From: Arenimonas soli
GTDB taxonomy: Bacteria > Pseudomonadota > Gammaproteobacteria > Xanthomonadales > Xanthomonadaceae
Length of the DNA stretch: 64,000 nt
NCBI RefSeq assembly: GCF_014643775.1
Contig: NZ_BMKC01000002.1
Coordinates: 434,001 to 498,000 of the forward strand
Direction: 5' to 3'
This document shows, one piece after another, positions 40,813 through 49,542 of the stretch. Within the stretch, counting starts at the first letter, position 1, and every line of letters begins with the position of its first letter. The position numbers and the translations under genes are program-made. The notes under the pieces are model-generated. The model made no database searches and was not told the DNA's origin. It saw nothing but the letters and a program-made list of their open reading frames with translations.

Positions 40813-42633
40813 ATGCCCCGTTCCCACAAACTCGCTGGTGCGCTCGCACTCGCGCTTGGTTGCACCGGCGCCGCACAGGCCCAGGAGTTCACCGGTTTCT
40901 ACGTCTTCGGCGACAGCCTCAGTGACTCGGGCAACATCGCCCAGGCGCAGGGCCTGCCCGCGGGCAACAGCTTCACCACCAACCCCGACCCGGTCGCGGC
41001 CGAAATCATCGCCGCCTACTTCGGCCAGTCCGGCCTGAACTCGCTGGCCGGTGGCCCGAACTTCGCCTGGGGCGGCGCCTGCGTCAACGCAGCCGGTCCC
41101 TGCCTCAACCCGGTGCCGAACATCGCGACCCAGGTCAGCCAGTACCTGTCGCTGACCGGCGGCGTGGCCGACCCGAACGCGCTGTACAGCATCTGGGGCG
41201 GCGCCAACGACATCTTCGCCACGCTCACGCTCGACCCGGCCAACGCCCAGGCCAACACGGTCGCCGCGGCCACTGCCTACGTGCAGCAGATCGGCCGCCT
41301 GCAGGCCGCCGGCGCCAATTACGTCATCGTCTACAACCTGCCCAACCTCGGCGCCACGCCGCAGTTCGGCTCAACGCCCAATGCCGGTGCGGTGTCGCAG
41401 ATCACGGTGGTCTACAACACGGCGCTCAACGCCGGCCTGGCCCAGCTGGGCGACGGCATCATCCCGATCAACACCTTCGGCCTGATCAGCGAAATCGTGG
41501 CCGACCCGGGCCGCTTCGGCTTCCAGAACGTCACCGGCACCGCCTGCAACCCGCCCAGCTCGATCGCCTGCGGCCCGAACGGCTCGGGCCTGCCGGCCGG
41601 CTATGCGCCGGGCACCAACGAAACCTGGCTGTTCGCCGACGGCGTGCACCCGACCGGCGCCGCGCACGCGATGCTGGCCAACGTGGTGCTTTCCACCATC
41701 GCCGCCCCGGTGCAGTTCTCGATGGCCGGCGAAGCGGGCGTGCAGGTGAACGAAAACCACGTGCGCGCGATCAACGACGAAATGCTGTCGGACTTCCAGC
41801 TCAAGCGTGAAACCGGCAGCGTGCGCGCCTATGCGACCGTGCAGTACGGCCAGCAGGACTTCGACGCCAGCGCCGCGGTGCCGGGCGCCGAAGCCGACGT
41901 GCTGAGCCTGTCGGTCGGTGCCAACCACCGCATCACCGACAACGCCTACTGGGGCTTCGGCATCACCCTGGGCAACCACGACAACGACACCGGCATGGGC
42001 AACCTCGACGGCCGCGCGGTCATCGGCTCCCTGCACGGCACGCTGACGTTCGGCGGCGGTGGTTACCTGCACGGCGCGGTCAGCGGCGGCAGCACCTCCA
42101 TCGACGTCAGCCGCGGCATCGTGCTGGGCCCGTCGGTGCGCCAGGAAGAAGGTTCCACCAATGCCTCGCTGTTCGGCGCCGAGCTGGGCCTGGGCTGGCT
42201 GTTCGAGACGGGCAGCATGCAGCACGGCCCGTTCGTGGGCGCGTCGTGGGTGCAGCAGGAAATCGACGGCTTCGCCGAAGACAGCGGCAGTGCCACCTCG
42301 ATGAACTACTCGTCCTTCGACCGCGACTCCATGGTCACCCGCATCGGCTACCAGCTGATGGGCAACGCCGGCAGCATCCGTCCGTTCCTGCGCGTGGCGC
42401 ACAACCAGGAGTCCGAGGACGACCAGCTGTTCGTCAACGCCGGTTCGAACTCGATGCCGGGCCGCTTCACCATGCCGGGCTTCACCCCGTCGGAAGACTG
42501 GATCAGCGCCGACCTGGGCCTGAACTGGCAGGTCAGCGACAACATGACCGCGTTCTTCGCCTACAGCGGCCGTTTCAACGACGACCAGCAGGAACGCAAC
42601 AGCGGCAGCCTGGGCCTGCGCATCAACTTCTGA
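40813..42633 (+). CDS. GDSL esterase/lipase autotransporter
   Basis: 606 residues. Signal peptide to AQAQ near residue 24. The SGNH/GDSL passenger (about 25-310) has catalytic Ser 35 in FGDSLSDSGN and Asp/His in DGVHPTGAAH. The C-terminal half (about 335-606) is an autotransporter beta-barrel ending in the aromatic residue Phe (LGLRINF). It should display an esterase on the cell surface like EstA. The ATG has AAGGAG seven bases upstream; the earlier in-frame start lacks a signal peptide. A strong terminator follows. Confidence 0.95.
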   Translation: MPRSHKLAGALALALGCTGAAQAQEFTGFYVFGDSLSDSGNIAQAQGLPAGNSFTTNPDPVAAEIIAAYFGQSGLNSLAGGPNFAWGGACVNAAGPCLNPVPNIATQVSQYLSLTGGVADPNALYSIWGGANDIFATLTLDPANAQANTVAAATAYVQQIGRLQAAGANYVIVYNLPNLGATPQFGSTPNAGAVSQITVVYNTALNAGLAQLGDGIIPINTFGLISEIVADPGRFGFQNVTGTACNPPSSIACGPNGSGLPAGYAPGTNETWLFADGVHPTGAAHAMLANVVLSTIAAPVQFSMAGEAGVQVNENHVRAINDEMLSDFQLKRETGSVRAYATVQYGQQDFDASAAVPGAEADVLSLSVGANHRITDNAYWGFGITLGNHDNDTGMGNLDGRAVIGSLHGTLTFGGGGYLHGAVSGGSTSIDVSRGIVLGPSVRQEEGSTNASLFGAELGLGWLFETGSMQHGPFVGASWVQQEIDGFAEDSGSATSMNYSSFDRDSMVTRIGYQLMGNAGSIRPFLRVAHNQESEDDQLFVNAGSNSMPGRFTMPGFTPSEDWISADLGLNWQVSDNMTAFFAYSGRFNDDQQERNSGSLGLRINF

Positions 42634-42656
42634 TCCGCAAGCCATCGGTTGCACCA

Positions 42657-42686
42657 AGAAGGCCGCCCCCGGGCGGCCTTCTCTTT
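42657..42686 (+). terminator. Rho-independent terminator after the autotransporter
   Basis: AGAAGGCCGCCC and GGGCGGCCTTCT form a stem of 11-12 bp with a tiny loop, followed by TCTTT. It begins 23 bp after the stop. Confidence 0.85.
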
Positions 42687-42757
42687 GGCGGGGCGATAAC
42701 CACGCCTTAACGCAGCGCCCGATACGCTGCGCGCCCCCGCCTTTGAGATCGCTTCCA

Positions 42758-43831
42758 ATGAGTCAGCGCTTGCGAACCTGCGTACTTGCGTCACTACTTC
42801 TTTTCGGCGCCATCACGCAGGCGAGCGCGCTGCCGGTGCCGGCCACGCCGCTGCCCACGCTTGCCGAGGTCGAAGTCGCCGGCGTGATGCCCGGGCCCGG
42901 CCTGTGGCAGGTGCGCCGCGACGAGCACGTGCTTTGGCTCATCGGCAGCCTGAGCCCGGTACCCGAGCGCATGCAGTGGCAATCGGATGAACTCGACGCA
43001 CGCCTGGCCGAAGCCGACGCGATCCTTTCCACGCCGAGTTTTTCGGTCTCCACCGGTCGCGGCAGGCTGCATGCGCTGACGCTGCTGCCCTCGGCGCTGG
43101 GCGCGCGCAAGCTGCCCGACAAGCAGACGCTGGCCGATGTGCTGGCGCCCGAACTGCATGCACGCTGGAGCGTGCTGAAAGCCGAACATATCGGCCGCGA
43201 CCGCGGCATCGAACGCTGGCGGCCCCTGTTCGCCGCGCAGAAGCTGCACCGGAAGGTGATCGAGCGCGCTGGCCTTTCATTCGAATCGCCGGTTGGCGGG
43301 TACGTGGACAAGGCCGCCAAGGGCCGCAAGCTGCCGCGCATCCCGGTCGTGCTGGAATTCACCATCGGCGATTCGCGCCAGGCCCTGAAGGAATTCAAGC
43401 AGGCCGAGCTTGACGACATCGACTGCTTCGAGCGCACCCTGCAACGCCTGGAGGGGGATGTCACGCTGTTGTCCGAACGTGCCCGGGCATGGGCCACCGG
43501 CGATGTCGATGCATTGCGCACCCTGCACGATTCCGATCCGGCGAGCGCATGCATCGGCGCGCTGGTGAACTCGCCGGTCCTGCGCCAGCGCGGCGTCGAC
43601 GAGTTGCTCGCACAGGCACAGGCCCGGTGGGTCGACGCGGCGGAGCGCACGCTCGCCGAACGGCGTACGACGGTCGGCGTGGTGCCGATGGCCTGGCTTC
43701 TCGCCGACGAAGGCATCCTGGCGACGCTCACGGCACGCGGCTATCGCGTGATCGGGCCCGACGAGGCGGACTTCGACGAGGCGACCGGGCCCGCCGCGGC
43801 CGACGCGGGGCCTGGCGCCCCGGGGTCCTGA
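42758..43831 (+). CDS. TraB/GumN family secreted protein
   Basis: 357 residues from ATG 42758 with a signal peptide (VLASLLLFGAITQASA). LWLIGSLSPVPERMQW near residue 65 and the repeated short helices are typical of the GumN/TraB (PF01963) family. Some members are peptidase-like with GxxH, but the corresponding His is replaced by GSL here, so activity is doubtful. The periplasm is the likely site. The C-terminal 20 residues are low-complexity. Confidence 0.85.
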   Translation: MSQRLRTCVLASLLLFGAITQASALPVPATPLPTLAEVEVAGVMPGPGLWQVRRDEHVLWLIGSLSPVPERMQWQSDELDARLAEADAILSTPSFSVSTGRGRLHALTLLPSALGARKLPDKQTLADVLAPELHARWSVLKAEHIGRDRGIERWRPLFAAQKLHRKVIERAGLSFESPVGGYVDKAAKGRKLPRIPVVLEFTIGDSRQALKEFKQAELDDIDCFERTLQRLEGDVTLLSERARAWATGDVDALRTLHDSDPASACIGALVNSPVLRQRGVDELLAQAQARWVDAAERTLAERRTTVGVVPMAWLLADEGILATLTARGYRVIGPDEADFDEATGPAAADAGPGAPGS

Positions 43832-43896
43832 TCCCGCTATTCTTCCACACGCTTGGTCCCCTTGCGTTGGCGTGGCGTGGCGTGGATGCCGAGACG

Positions 43897-44241
43897 ATGA
43901 AGAAGCCGTTTGCTCTTTTCCTGTTCGGGGCCTTGCTCGTGCTTGCAGCCTGCGGCGCGACCGGTCCTTCCAGCCCGCCGGCCGAGGTCCTGTTCGTGGG
44001 CAACAGCTTGACCTACGTCGGCAATGTTCCTGCGCTCTACAGCGCAATCGCGACAGCCAACGCACACACATCAGCAAGCGACATGATCGTGCGCGGAGGG
44101 GCGACGCTCCATCAACGGGTGGACGACGGTTCCGTTGCCCGCGCGCTGGCGAAGGGCACGTATACGCACCTGGTGATCCAGGAGCGCGGTGGTGACTTGA
44201 CGTGCTTGTTCGGAGCCGAATCGAAGTCTCCGGGCGGCTAA
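43897..44241 (+). pseudogene. Truncated SGNH-hydrolase lipoprotein
   Basis: 114 residues. A lipoprotein signal ends LAAC (Cys 19), then the hydrolase block EVLFVGNSLTYVGNVPALY, then VIQERGGDLTCLFG, which is the middle of the family. The protein stops at ESKSPGG, where a further 100-150 residues including the catalytic Asp/His would be expected. No compensating frame carries on. The following 50 bp lead straight into the 3' end of the convergent rhomboid gene, so the 3' part was probably deleted at this junction. Confidence 0.6.
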
Positions 44242-44288
44242 GGTTTGGCCGGGACGCCGGATGTCCACTTCCGGCCCGAAGCGGACGT

Positions 44289-44912
44289 TCATCCGGCTTT
44301 CGGCGTGTGGACTTTTATTCGGTAGAGCGATGCGATCAACAGGCCGATGATCACGCCTGCGACGTGTCCGGGTTTCGGATAGTAGACATGGACGATGTCG
44401 ATCGTGAACGCCAGGGCGATCGAGAATGAAACTGCGAACAGCAGAAACCTGGAGCGATCGATGCCGGTCAACGCCAACCAGATTCCAGCGCCGGAGATCG
44501 CCATGATCGCCTGGGAGGCGCCGGTGCCAAGGTTCCAGGGCGGCAGTACGAACAGCGAGCTGAACAGTATCGCCAGCGAGCCGCCTACCAGCCAAAGGAC
44601 AAACAAGCGGAGGAAACCTATGTTGCGTTCGACTGCCGTGCCGACCAGCAGCAGGCAGAACACGTCCCCCACCATATGGGGTTGCTTGACATGGACCAGC
44701 TGCGCAGTGACAAGGCGCCAGAGTTCGAGTTCCTGTAGGTGCCTGAAGCGTAGACCGTAGTTCTCCAGTTCGACGATCCTGACCCTCCCGAGCCAAGTCC
44801 CGCTGATTTCGATTGCAGCGTGGACGCTGAGGGCTACAGTTGCCGCAGCCAACAGCAGCGTGCACCAGGGAATGAGGCGCGGCGGCGCAACCATGGACTG
44901 CACAGGGCTCAT
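44289..44912 (-). CDS. Rhomboid-family intramembrane serine protease
   Basis: 207 residues with six hydrophobic helices. Ser 133 in GASQA and His 183 in GHVAG give the Ser-His dyad of rhomboids. The usual oxyanion Asn of the second loop (HxxxN) is not clear in HVKQPHMVGD, so activity may be reduced. Codon choice is weaker than in the flanks, like the truncated hydrolase beside it. Substrate unknown. Confidence 0.8.
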   Translation of the reverse strand: MSPVQSMVAPPRLIPWCTLLLAAATVALSVHAAIEISGTWLGRVRIVELENYGLRFRHLQELELWRLVTAQLVHVKQPHMVGDVFCLLLVGTAVERNIGFLRLFVLWLVGGSLAILFSSLFVLPPWNLGTGASQAIMAISGAGIWLALTGIDRSRFLLFAVSFSIALAFTIDIVHVYYPKPGHVAGVIIGLLIASLYRIKVHTPKAG

Positions 44913-45111
44913 GAATCACCTGCTTGCGAGCATTCGGGTCGTGGATCTTCGCCTCCGGATATGGCTTTTTGCGGGCAATGCCGTAACTTTTGGAAGGCGC
45001 CAGCCACAGCCGCTTTCGCGTGTCCGCTCCTGGCCGGAAGCGGAAGCAATCGCTTCCCGGGTCGTCTGCCAACCCAATGCGGACCCTCGCAGTGTGCGCA
45101 ATGGCAGGCGC

Positions 45112-45147
45112 GTTGCCGGAGCGCGGCGGACGGCCGGCTCCGGCAAC
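45112..45147. repeat. Perfect 11-bp inverted repeat downstream of the isochorismatase gene
   Basis: GTTGCCGGAGC and GCTCCGGCAAC with a 14-nt loop, starting 12 bp beyond the stop on the gene's own strand. No U tract follows, so it may be a 3' stabilising or factor-dependent terminator hairpin. The rest of the 44,913-45,158 gap shows nothing. Confidence 0.6.
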
Positions 45148-45158
45148 AGGCTGCGAAC

Positions 45159-45785
45159 CTACCTGGTTTGCGTGAGGGTGCTGAAGCTGGTGATCAGGTT
45201 GCGGTAGTCCGGGACGTGGGCGGAGAACAGCGCACCCAAGCCCTCGACATCGTTGCGCCAGTCGCGATGCAGCTCGCAGGCGACGGCGAACCAGCTCATC
45301 AGCTGCACGCCGGCGGACGACATGCGGTCCCAGGCGCTGTGCCGGGTCACGTCGTTGAAGGTGCCCGAGGCGTCCGTGACGACGAACACCTCGAAGCCGG
45401 CCTCGATGGCCGACAGCGCCGGGAACGCGACGCAGACTTCGGTCACCACGCCGGCGATGATCAGCTGCTTCTTGCCGGTGGCGCGGATTGCCGCCACGAA
45501 TTCCTCGTTGTCCCAGGCGTTGATCTGGCCCGGGCGGGGGATGAACGGCGCGTCCGGGAACATCTCCTTGAGTTCCGGCACGATCGGGCCATTGGGACCG
45601 TTTTCGAAGCTGGTGGTCAGGATCGTCGGCAGGCGGAAGTACTTCGCCAGCGCACCCAGGGCGAGCACGTTGTTCTTGAACTTGTCCGGGTCGAAGTCGC
45701 GCACCAGCGACAGCAGGCCGGCCTGGTGATCGACCAGCAGCACGGCGGCCTGGTCCTTGTCGAGACGCTTGTAGGGAGTGGTCAT
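45159..45785 (-). CDS. Isochorismatase-family cysteine hydrolase (YcaC-like)
   Basis: 208 residues. The Cys-Asp-Lys triad is visible: Asp 19 in VDHQ, Lys 105/106 and Cys 118 in GVVTEVCV. The length and the opening MTTPYKRLDK match YcaC-type amidohydrolases. ATG has AGGAG six bases upstream. It is downstream of pirin on the same strand, with a 24-bp palindrome between them. A hydrolase/pirin/LysR set is usually involved in aromatic or stress chemistry. Confidence 0.92.
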   Translation of the reverse strand: MTTPYKRLDKDQAAVLLVDHQAGLLSLVRDFDPDKFKNNVLALGALAKYFRLPTILTTSFENGPNGPIVPELKEMFPDAPFIPRPGQINAWDNEEFVAAIRATGKKQLIIAGVVTEVCVAFPALSAIEAGFEVFVVTDASGTFNDVTRHSAWDRMSSAGVQLMSWFAVACELHRDWRNDVEGLGALFSAHVPDYRNLITSFSTLTQTR

Positions 45786-45813
45786 GGGTTGCTCCTGTGC
45801 GGTTGCGGGTAAT

Positions 45814-45837
45814 GCCGCGCACCACGTGGTGCGCGGC
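45814..45837. promoter_or_regulatory. Perfect 24-bp palindrome between pirin and isochorismatase genes
   Basis: Each half is GCCGCGCACCAC or its complement, with no spacer. It lies 17 bp after the pirin start-distal end and 29 bp before the isochorismatase ATG on the minus strand. It may be an operator or a cruciform/attenuator hairpin in the mRNA. Confidence 0.6.
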
Positions 45838-45854
45838 TGGGTGACGACTGGAAT

Positions 45855-46721
45855 TCAGGCCGGCATGCGGCCGAAGCGGCCCTGCTGGAAATCGGCAATG
45901 GCCCCGTCGATTTCCTCGACGGTGTTCATGACGAACGGGCCGTGGCCAACGATCGGCTCGCCCAGTGGCGCGCCGCCAAGCAGCAGCACCAGGGCGTCGT
46001 TGTTGGCCTCGATGGCGACGCGCTCGGCGCCCTCGGCAAGCAACGCCACCTGGCCATCGCGCAGCGGTCCGCCGCCATCGACCATCACCGTGCCCGAGAG
46101 CACGGCCATGGCGACCTGGTGGCCGGCCCGACGCGGGAGTTCAACCGCCTTGCCGGCGCCGAGCCTCAGGTCCCACACATCGATCGGCGAAAAGGTGCGG
46201 GCCGGTCCCTGGCGCCCGGCGAACTCGCCCGCGATCACGCGAAGGTGGCCGGCCCCGCCAGGCAGGACCACACGAGGGATGTCGCTGGCCTGCAGCGACT
46301 GGTAGCCCGCGGACACCGACTTGTCCCGGGCCGGCAGGTTCACCCACAGCTGCACCATCTGCAGCGTGCCGCCTGCGCGGCTGAAGGAATCGGCATGGAA
46401 CTCCTCGTGCACGATGCCGGCGCCGGCGGTCATCCACTGCACGTCGCCGGGCCCGATGCGGCCACCGGCGCCGGTGGAGTCGCGGTGCTCGAGTTCGCCC
46501 TGGTAGACCAGGGTGACGGTCTCGAAGCCGCGGTGCGGATGCGCGCCCACGCCGCGACGCCCGGCGGTGGCCGGGAAGTCGAAGGGACCGGCGTAGTCGA
46601 GCAGCAGGAAGGGGCTGATGCGTGACCCCAGGCTGGCGTAGCTGAACAGGGTGCGGACCGGGAAGCCGTCGCCCACCCAGTGCGGGCGGGGCGGGCTGAG
46701 GACAGTGGCGGGAGTGGTCAT
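45855..46721 (-). CDS. Pirin family protein
   Basis: 288 residues from ATG 46721, with GGAG eight bases upstream; the longer reading from 46751 is not supported. The cupin metal site HPHRGFETVT (His-x-His with a later Glu), then HEEFH, matches pirin. Such proteins bind Fe and can act as quercetin dioxygenases or redox sensors. It is divergent from the LysR regulator, which is likely to control it. Confidence 0.95.
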   Translation of the reverse strand: MTTPATVLSPPRPHWVGDGFPVRTLFSYASLGSRISPFLLLDYAGPFDFPATAGRRGVGAHPHRGFETVTLVYQGELEHRDSTGAGGRIGPGDVQWMTAGAGIVHEEFHADSFSRAGGTLQMVQLWVNLPARDKSVSAGYQSLQASDIPRVVLPGGAGHLRVIAGEFAGRQGPARTFSPIDVWDLRLGAGKAVELPRRAGHQVAMAVLSGTVMVDGGGPLRDGQVALLAEGAERVAIEANNDALVLLLGGAPLGEPIVGHGPFVMNTVEEIDGAIADFQQGRFGRMPA

Positions 46722-46821
46722 GCCGTGGCTCCGGTGGGGGTTCGGAACCAATGTTCATGGCAGAACAACGAAGGCGGTAGACGGCTATTATTGCCATCAG
46801 AGTTCTATATGGTGAACGCCG

Positions 46822-47721
46822 ATGGAAAGCCCCAGGGATCTGAACGACCTGTACTACTTCGCCAAGGTCGTGGAACACGGCGGCTTCGCGCCCGCCGGCC
46901 GGGCGCTGGGAATGCCCAAGTCAAAGCTCAGCCGCCGCATCGCCCTGCTTGAAGAGCGCCTGGGCGTGCGGCTCCTGCAGCGGACCACGCGCCACTTCTC
47001 GGTGACCGAGCTGGGCCAGGAGTACCTCCGTCACTGCCTGGCCGTACTGGCCGAAGCCCAGGCGGCGCAGGACGTCATCGACCAGCAGCGCGCGGAGCCG
47101 CAGGGCACGATCCGCATGAGCTGCCCGACCACCCTGCTGCACTACCGCATCGGCGATCTCGTCGCGCGATTCATGGTGGAGAACCCGAAGGTCCGGGTGC
47201 AGCTCGATGACACCAACCGTCGCGTCGACGTGCTGGGCGAAGGGCTGGATCTGGCGCTGCGCGTGCGCTTCCCGCCACTGGAGGACAGCGGCCTGGTTAT
47301 GCGCGTGCTGGCCGACAGCCCCCAGCGCCTGGTGGCCTGCCCCGAGCTGGTGGCGAGCCTGCCGAACCCCTTGGCGCCCGCCGAGTTGGCCGCCGCGCCC
47401 AGCATCGACTGGGGGCCACCGCGCGACCATGTGTGGAACCTCGAAGGCCCTGCCGGCGCCCGTGCCGAAGTGCGGCACGCGCCGCGCTACATCACCGACG
47501 ACATGACCGCGCTCAGGCAGGCGGCGCTACGCGGCGTGGGCGTGGTGCAGATGCCGTGCATGGTGGTGGAAGACGACCTCGCCGCCGGTCGCCTGATCGA
47601 CGTACTGCCCCTGTGGAAGCCGCGCAGTGGCGTCGTGCATGCGGTTTTTCCGAGCCGCCGCGGACTGATACCCGGGGTCAGGCGACTGATCGATTTCCTG
47701 GCGGCGAATATCCAGCGGTAG
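46822..47721 (+). CDS. LysR-family transcriptional regulator
   Basis: 299 residues. N-terminal winged helix-turn-helix (about 6-65, GRALGMPKSKLSRRIALLEERLG), then a substrate-binding domain (about 95-295). It is divergent from the pirin/isochorismatase pair with 100 bp between the starts, so it probably binds there and controls both. The inducer is unknown. Confidence 0.96.
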   Translation: MESPRDLNDLYYFAKVVEHGGFAPAGRALGMPKSKLSRRIALLEERLGVRLLQRTTRHFSVTELGQEYLRHCLAVLAEAQAAQDVIDQQRAEPQGTIRMSCPTTLLHYRIGDLVARFMVENPKVRVQLDDTNRRVDVLGEGLDLALRVRFPPLEDSGLVMRVLADSPQRLVACPELVASLPNPLAPAELAAAPSIDWGPPRDHVWNLEGPAGARAEVRHAPRYITDDMTALRQAALRGVGVVQMPCMVVEDDLAAGRLIDVLPLWKPRSGVVHAVFPSRRGLIPGVRRLIDFLAANIQR

Positions 47722-47829
47722 GCCCCGGTCGCGGGTACGCAGTGGCCTAGCCTTGTTTCGACCCTGCCGCTGTTGAAGCTACCATCCGGACATGGTGCCG
47801 GTCCGGCATCGCCGGACAGGAACCGAACC

Positions 47830-49524
47830 ATGCGACAAATCGCTTTCGCGATTGCCCTTGCGGCGGCACTGGCATCACAGGCCGCCGCCGCGACACCCCC
47901 CGAGCCCGCTGAATTCGCACGCTATGCGGAAGCGGTGCTGGCGGACGCCTATCGCACCGACGCACCCGGCGTCGCGGTGCTGGTGATGCGGGGGGATGAA
48001 GTGTTGTACCGGGGTGCGCGCGGCGAGGCCGATGTCGAAGGGAACGTGTCGCTCCAGCCGGGTGACCGCTTCCGCATCGGCTCGGTGACCAAGCCGATCA
48101 CCGCGGCCGGCCTGCTGACGCTGGTCGATGCGGGCAAGGTGTCCCTGGACGATCCTCTTTCGAAATACCTTCCGGACTATCCGGGCGGCGCAGGCGTCAC
48201 GATTGAACAACTGCTCAACCACACCTCCGGCATCAAGGACTACACCGGCATACCGGGCACGATGGAAGGGCCGATCCTGCGCGACGTCACGACCGCGCAG
48301 CTGGTGGACTACTTCAAGGGCGAGACGCCCGATTTCGCGCCGGGCGAAGCCTGGATGTACAGCAATTCCGGCTACGTGCTGGTCGGCGCCGTAATCGAGG
48401 CGGCCAGCGGCCAGGCCTGGTATGAATACCTAGAACAGGCGCTGTTCAAGCCGCTCGGCATGAAGGACACCGGCTACGGCGCCGACCCCGACGTTGTCGC
48501 CCGCCAGGTCAAGGGCTACATCGCAGGCGACCAGTCCCCGGCACCGCCCTTGCAGATCAGCATGACGCAACCGCATGGCGCGGGCGGCCTGGTGTCGACG
48601 GTCGACGACCTTGCGCGCTTCAGCCGCGCCTTGCACGAGGGGCGTTTGCTCAAGCCGGCGATCTACGCCCGCATGGTCACGCCGGTCGGCAGGGCCATGG
48701 ACGTCGGCTATGGTTATGGCCTTGAAACGTCGGCCGTACGGGGTGCCCCGGCGCTGCAGCATAGCGGTGGCATTGCCGGCTTCAATTCGCACCTGACCTA
48801 TGTGCCGGGGCCGGACATCACGGTGGCCGTGCTGCAGAACAATGAGTGGCCCTCCCCGGCGCAGGAGTCCCGTTCGCTTGCGCGCCGTCTTGCCGCCGCG
48901 GCCCTGGGCGAGCCGTATCCATCGGCGAAGCCGGTGGCCGTGGAACCTGAGGTGCTGAAGCAGTACGAGGGCGTGTATCGCGTTGACAAGGACGCCACGC
49001 GCACCTTGCGCGTGGTCGACGGCATGCTGACCGCCCGGCGCACCGATCGGCCGCGCGAGACGTTGACCGCGATCGCGGACGACACGTTCCTGTACTCCAA
49101 TGGCTTCGACCGCATCCGGATCGAACGCGATGCCGCGGGCAAGGTCACCGGCATGCGCTTCTGGGCCGAGGGCGAAGGCGAGGGTGCGCTGGCCGCGCTC
49201 ACGGACGAGGCATTGCCGGAACCGGTCACGTTGCCGCGCGAAGCGCTCGAGCGCCTGGTCGGCACCTACAGCGCTGACGGCGTGGAACTGAGCATCGCGC
49301 TCGAAGGTGATGCACTGAGCGGCCATATCAAGGGCCAGCCGGCGTCCGTGCCGTTCGAAGCCATCACGCCAACCCATTTCACGGGGGACATCGTCGGTGC
49401 CGAACTCAGGTTCGCGCCCGACACCGGCCCGGCCCGGAGCGTCGCGATGCGTCAGTGGGGCGAGACGATCGTCTTTGAACGCGTGCCGGCGGCAAGCCTG
49501 CCCGGGGGCGGATCCGACGAATGA
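47830..49524 (+). CDS. Beta-lactamase-family serine hydrolase
   Basis: 564 residues from ATG 47830 with a signal peptide to about residue 21. The class C/PBP-like catalytic motifs are Ser 85-x-x-Lys 88 in SVTK, YSN near 178, and HSGGIAG near 318. The C-terminal 180 residues form a separate beta-rich domain common in such esterases. It is probably periplasmic and acts on peptides or esters rather than antibiotics. No ampR-like regulator is adjacent. Confidence 0.93.
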   Translation: MRQIAFAIALAAALASQAAAATPPEPAEFARYAEAVLADAYRTDAPGVAVLVMRGDEVLYRGARGEADVEGNVSLQPGDRFRIGSVTKPITAAGLLTLVDAGKVSLDDPLSKYLPDYPGGAGVTIEQLLNHTSGIKDYTGIPGTMEGPILRDVTTAQLVDYFKGETPDFAPGEAWMYSNSGYVLVGAVIEAASGQAWYEYLEQALFKPLGMKDTGYGADPDVVARQVKGYIAGDQSPAPPLQISMTQPHGAGGLVSTVDDLARFSRALHEGRLLKPAIYARMVTPVGRAMDVGYGYGLETSAVRGAPALQHSGGIAGFNSHLTYVPGPDITVAVLQNNEWPSPAQESRSLARRLAAAALGEPYPSAKPVAVEPEVLKQYEGVYRVDKDATRTLRVVDGMLTARRTDRPRETLTAIADDTFLYSNGFDRIRIERDAAGKVTGMRFWAEGEGEGALAALTDEALPEPVTLPREALERLVGTYSADGVELSIALEGDALSGHIKGQPASVPFEAITPTHFTGDIVGAELRFAPDTGPARSVAMRQWGETIVFERVPAASLPGGGSDE

Positions 49525-49542
49525 CCGCCCGGGGGTTCGCCG

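Noticed and set aside
44820-45812. A 330-codon plus-strand frame opposite the isochorismatase gene
   Set aside because: The minus strand encodes a complete isochorismatase-family enzyme with its triad and ribosome-binding site; the plus frame has no family features.
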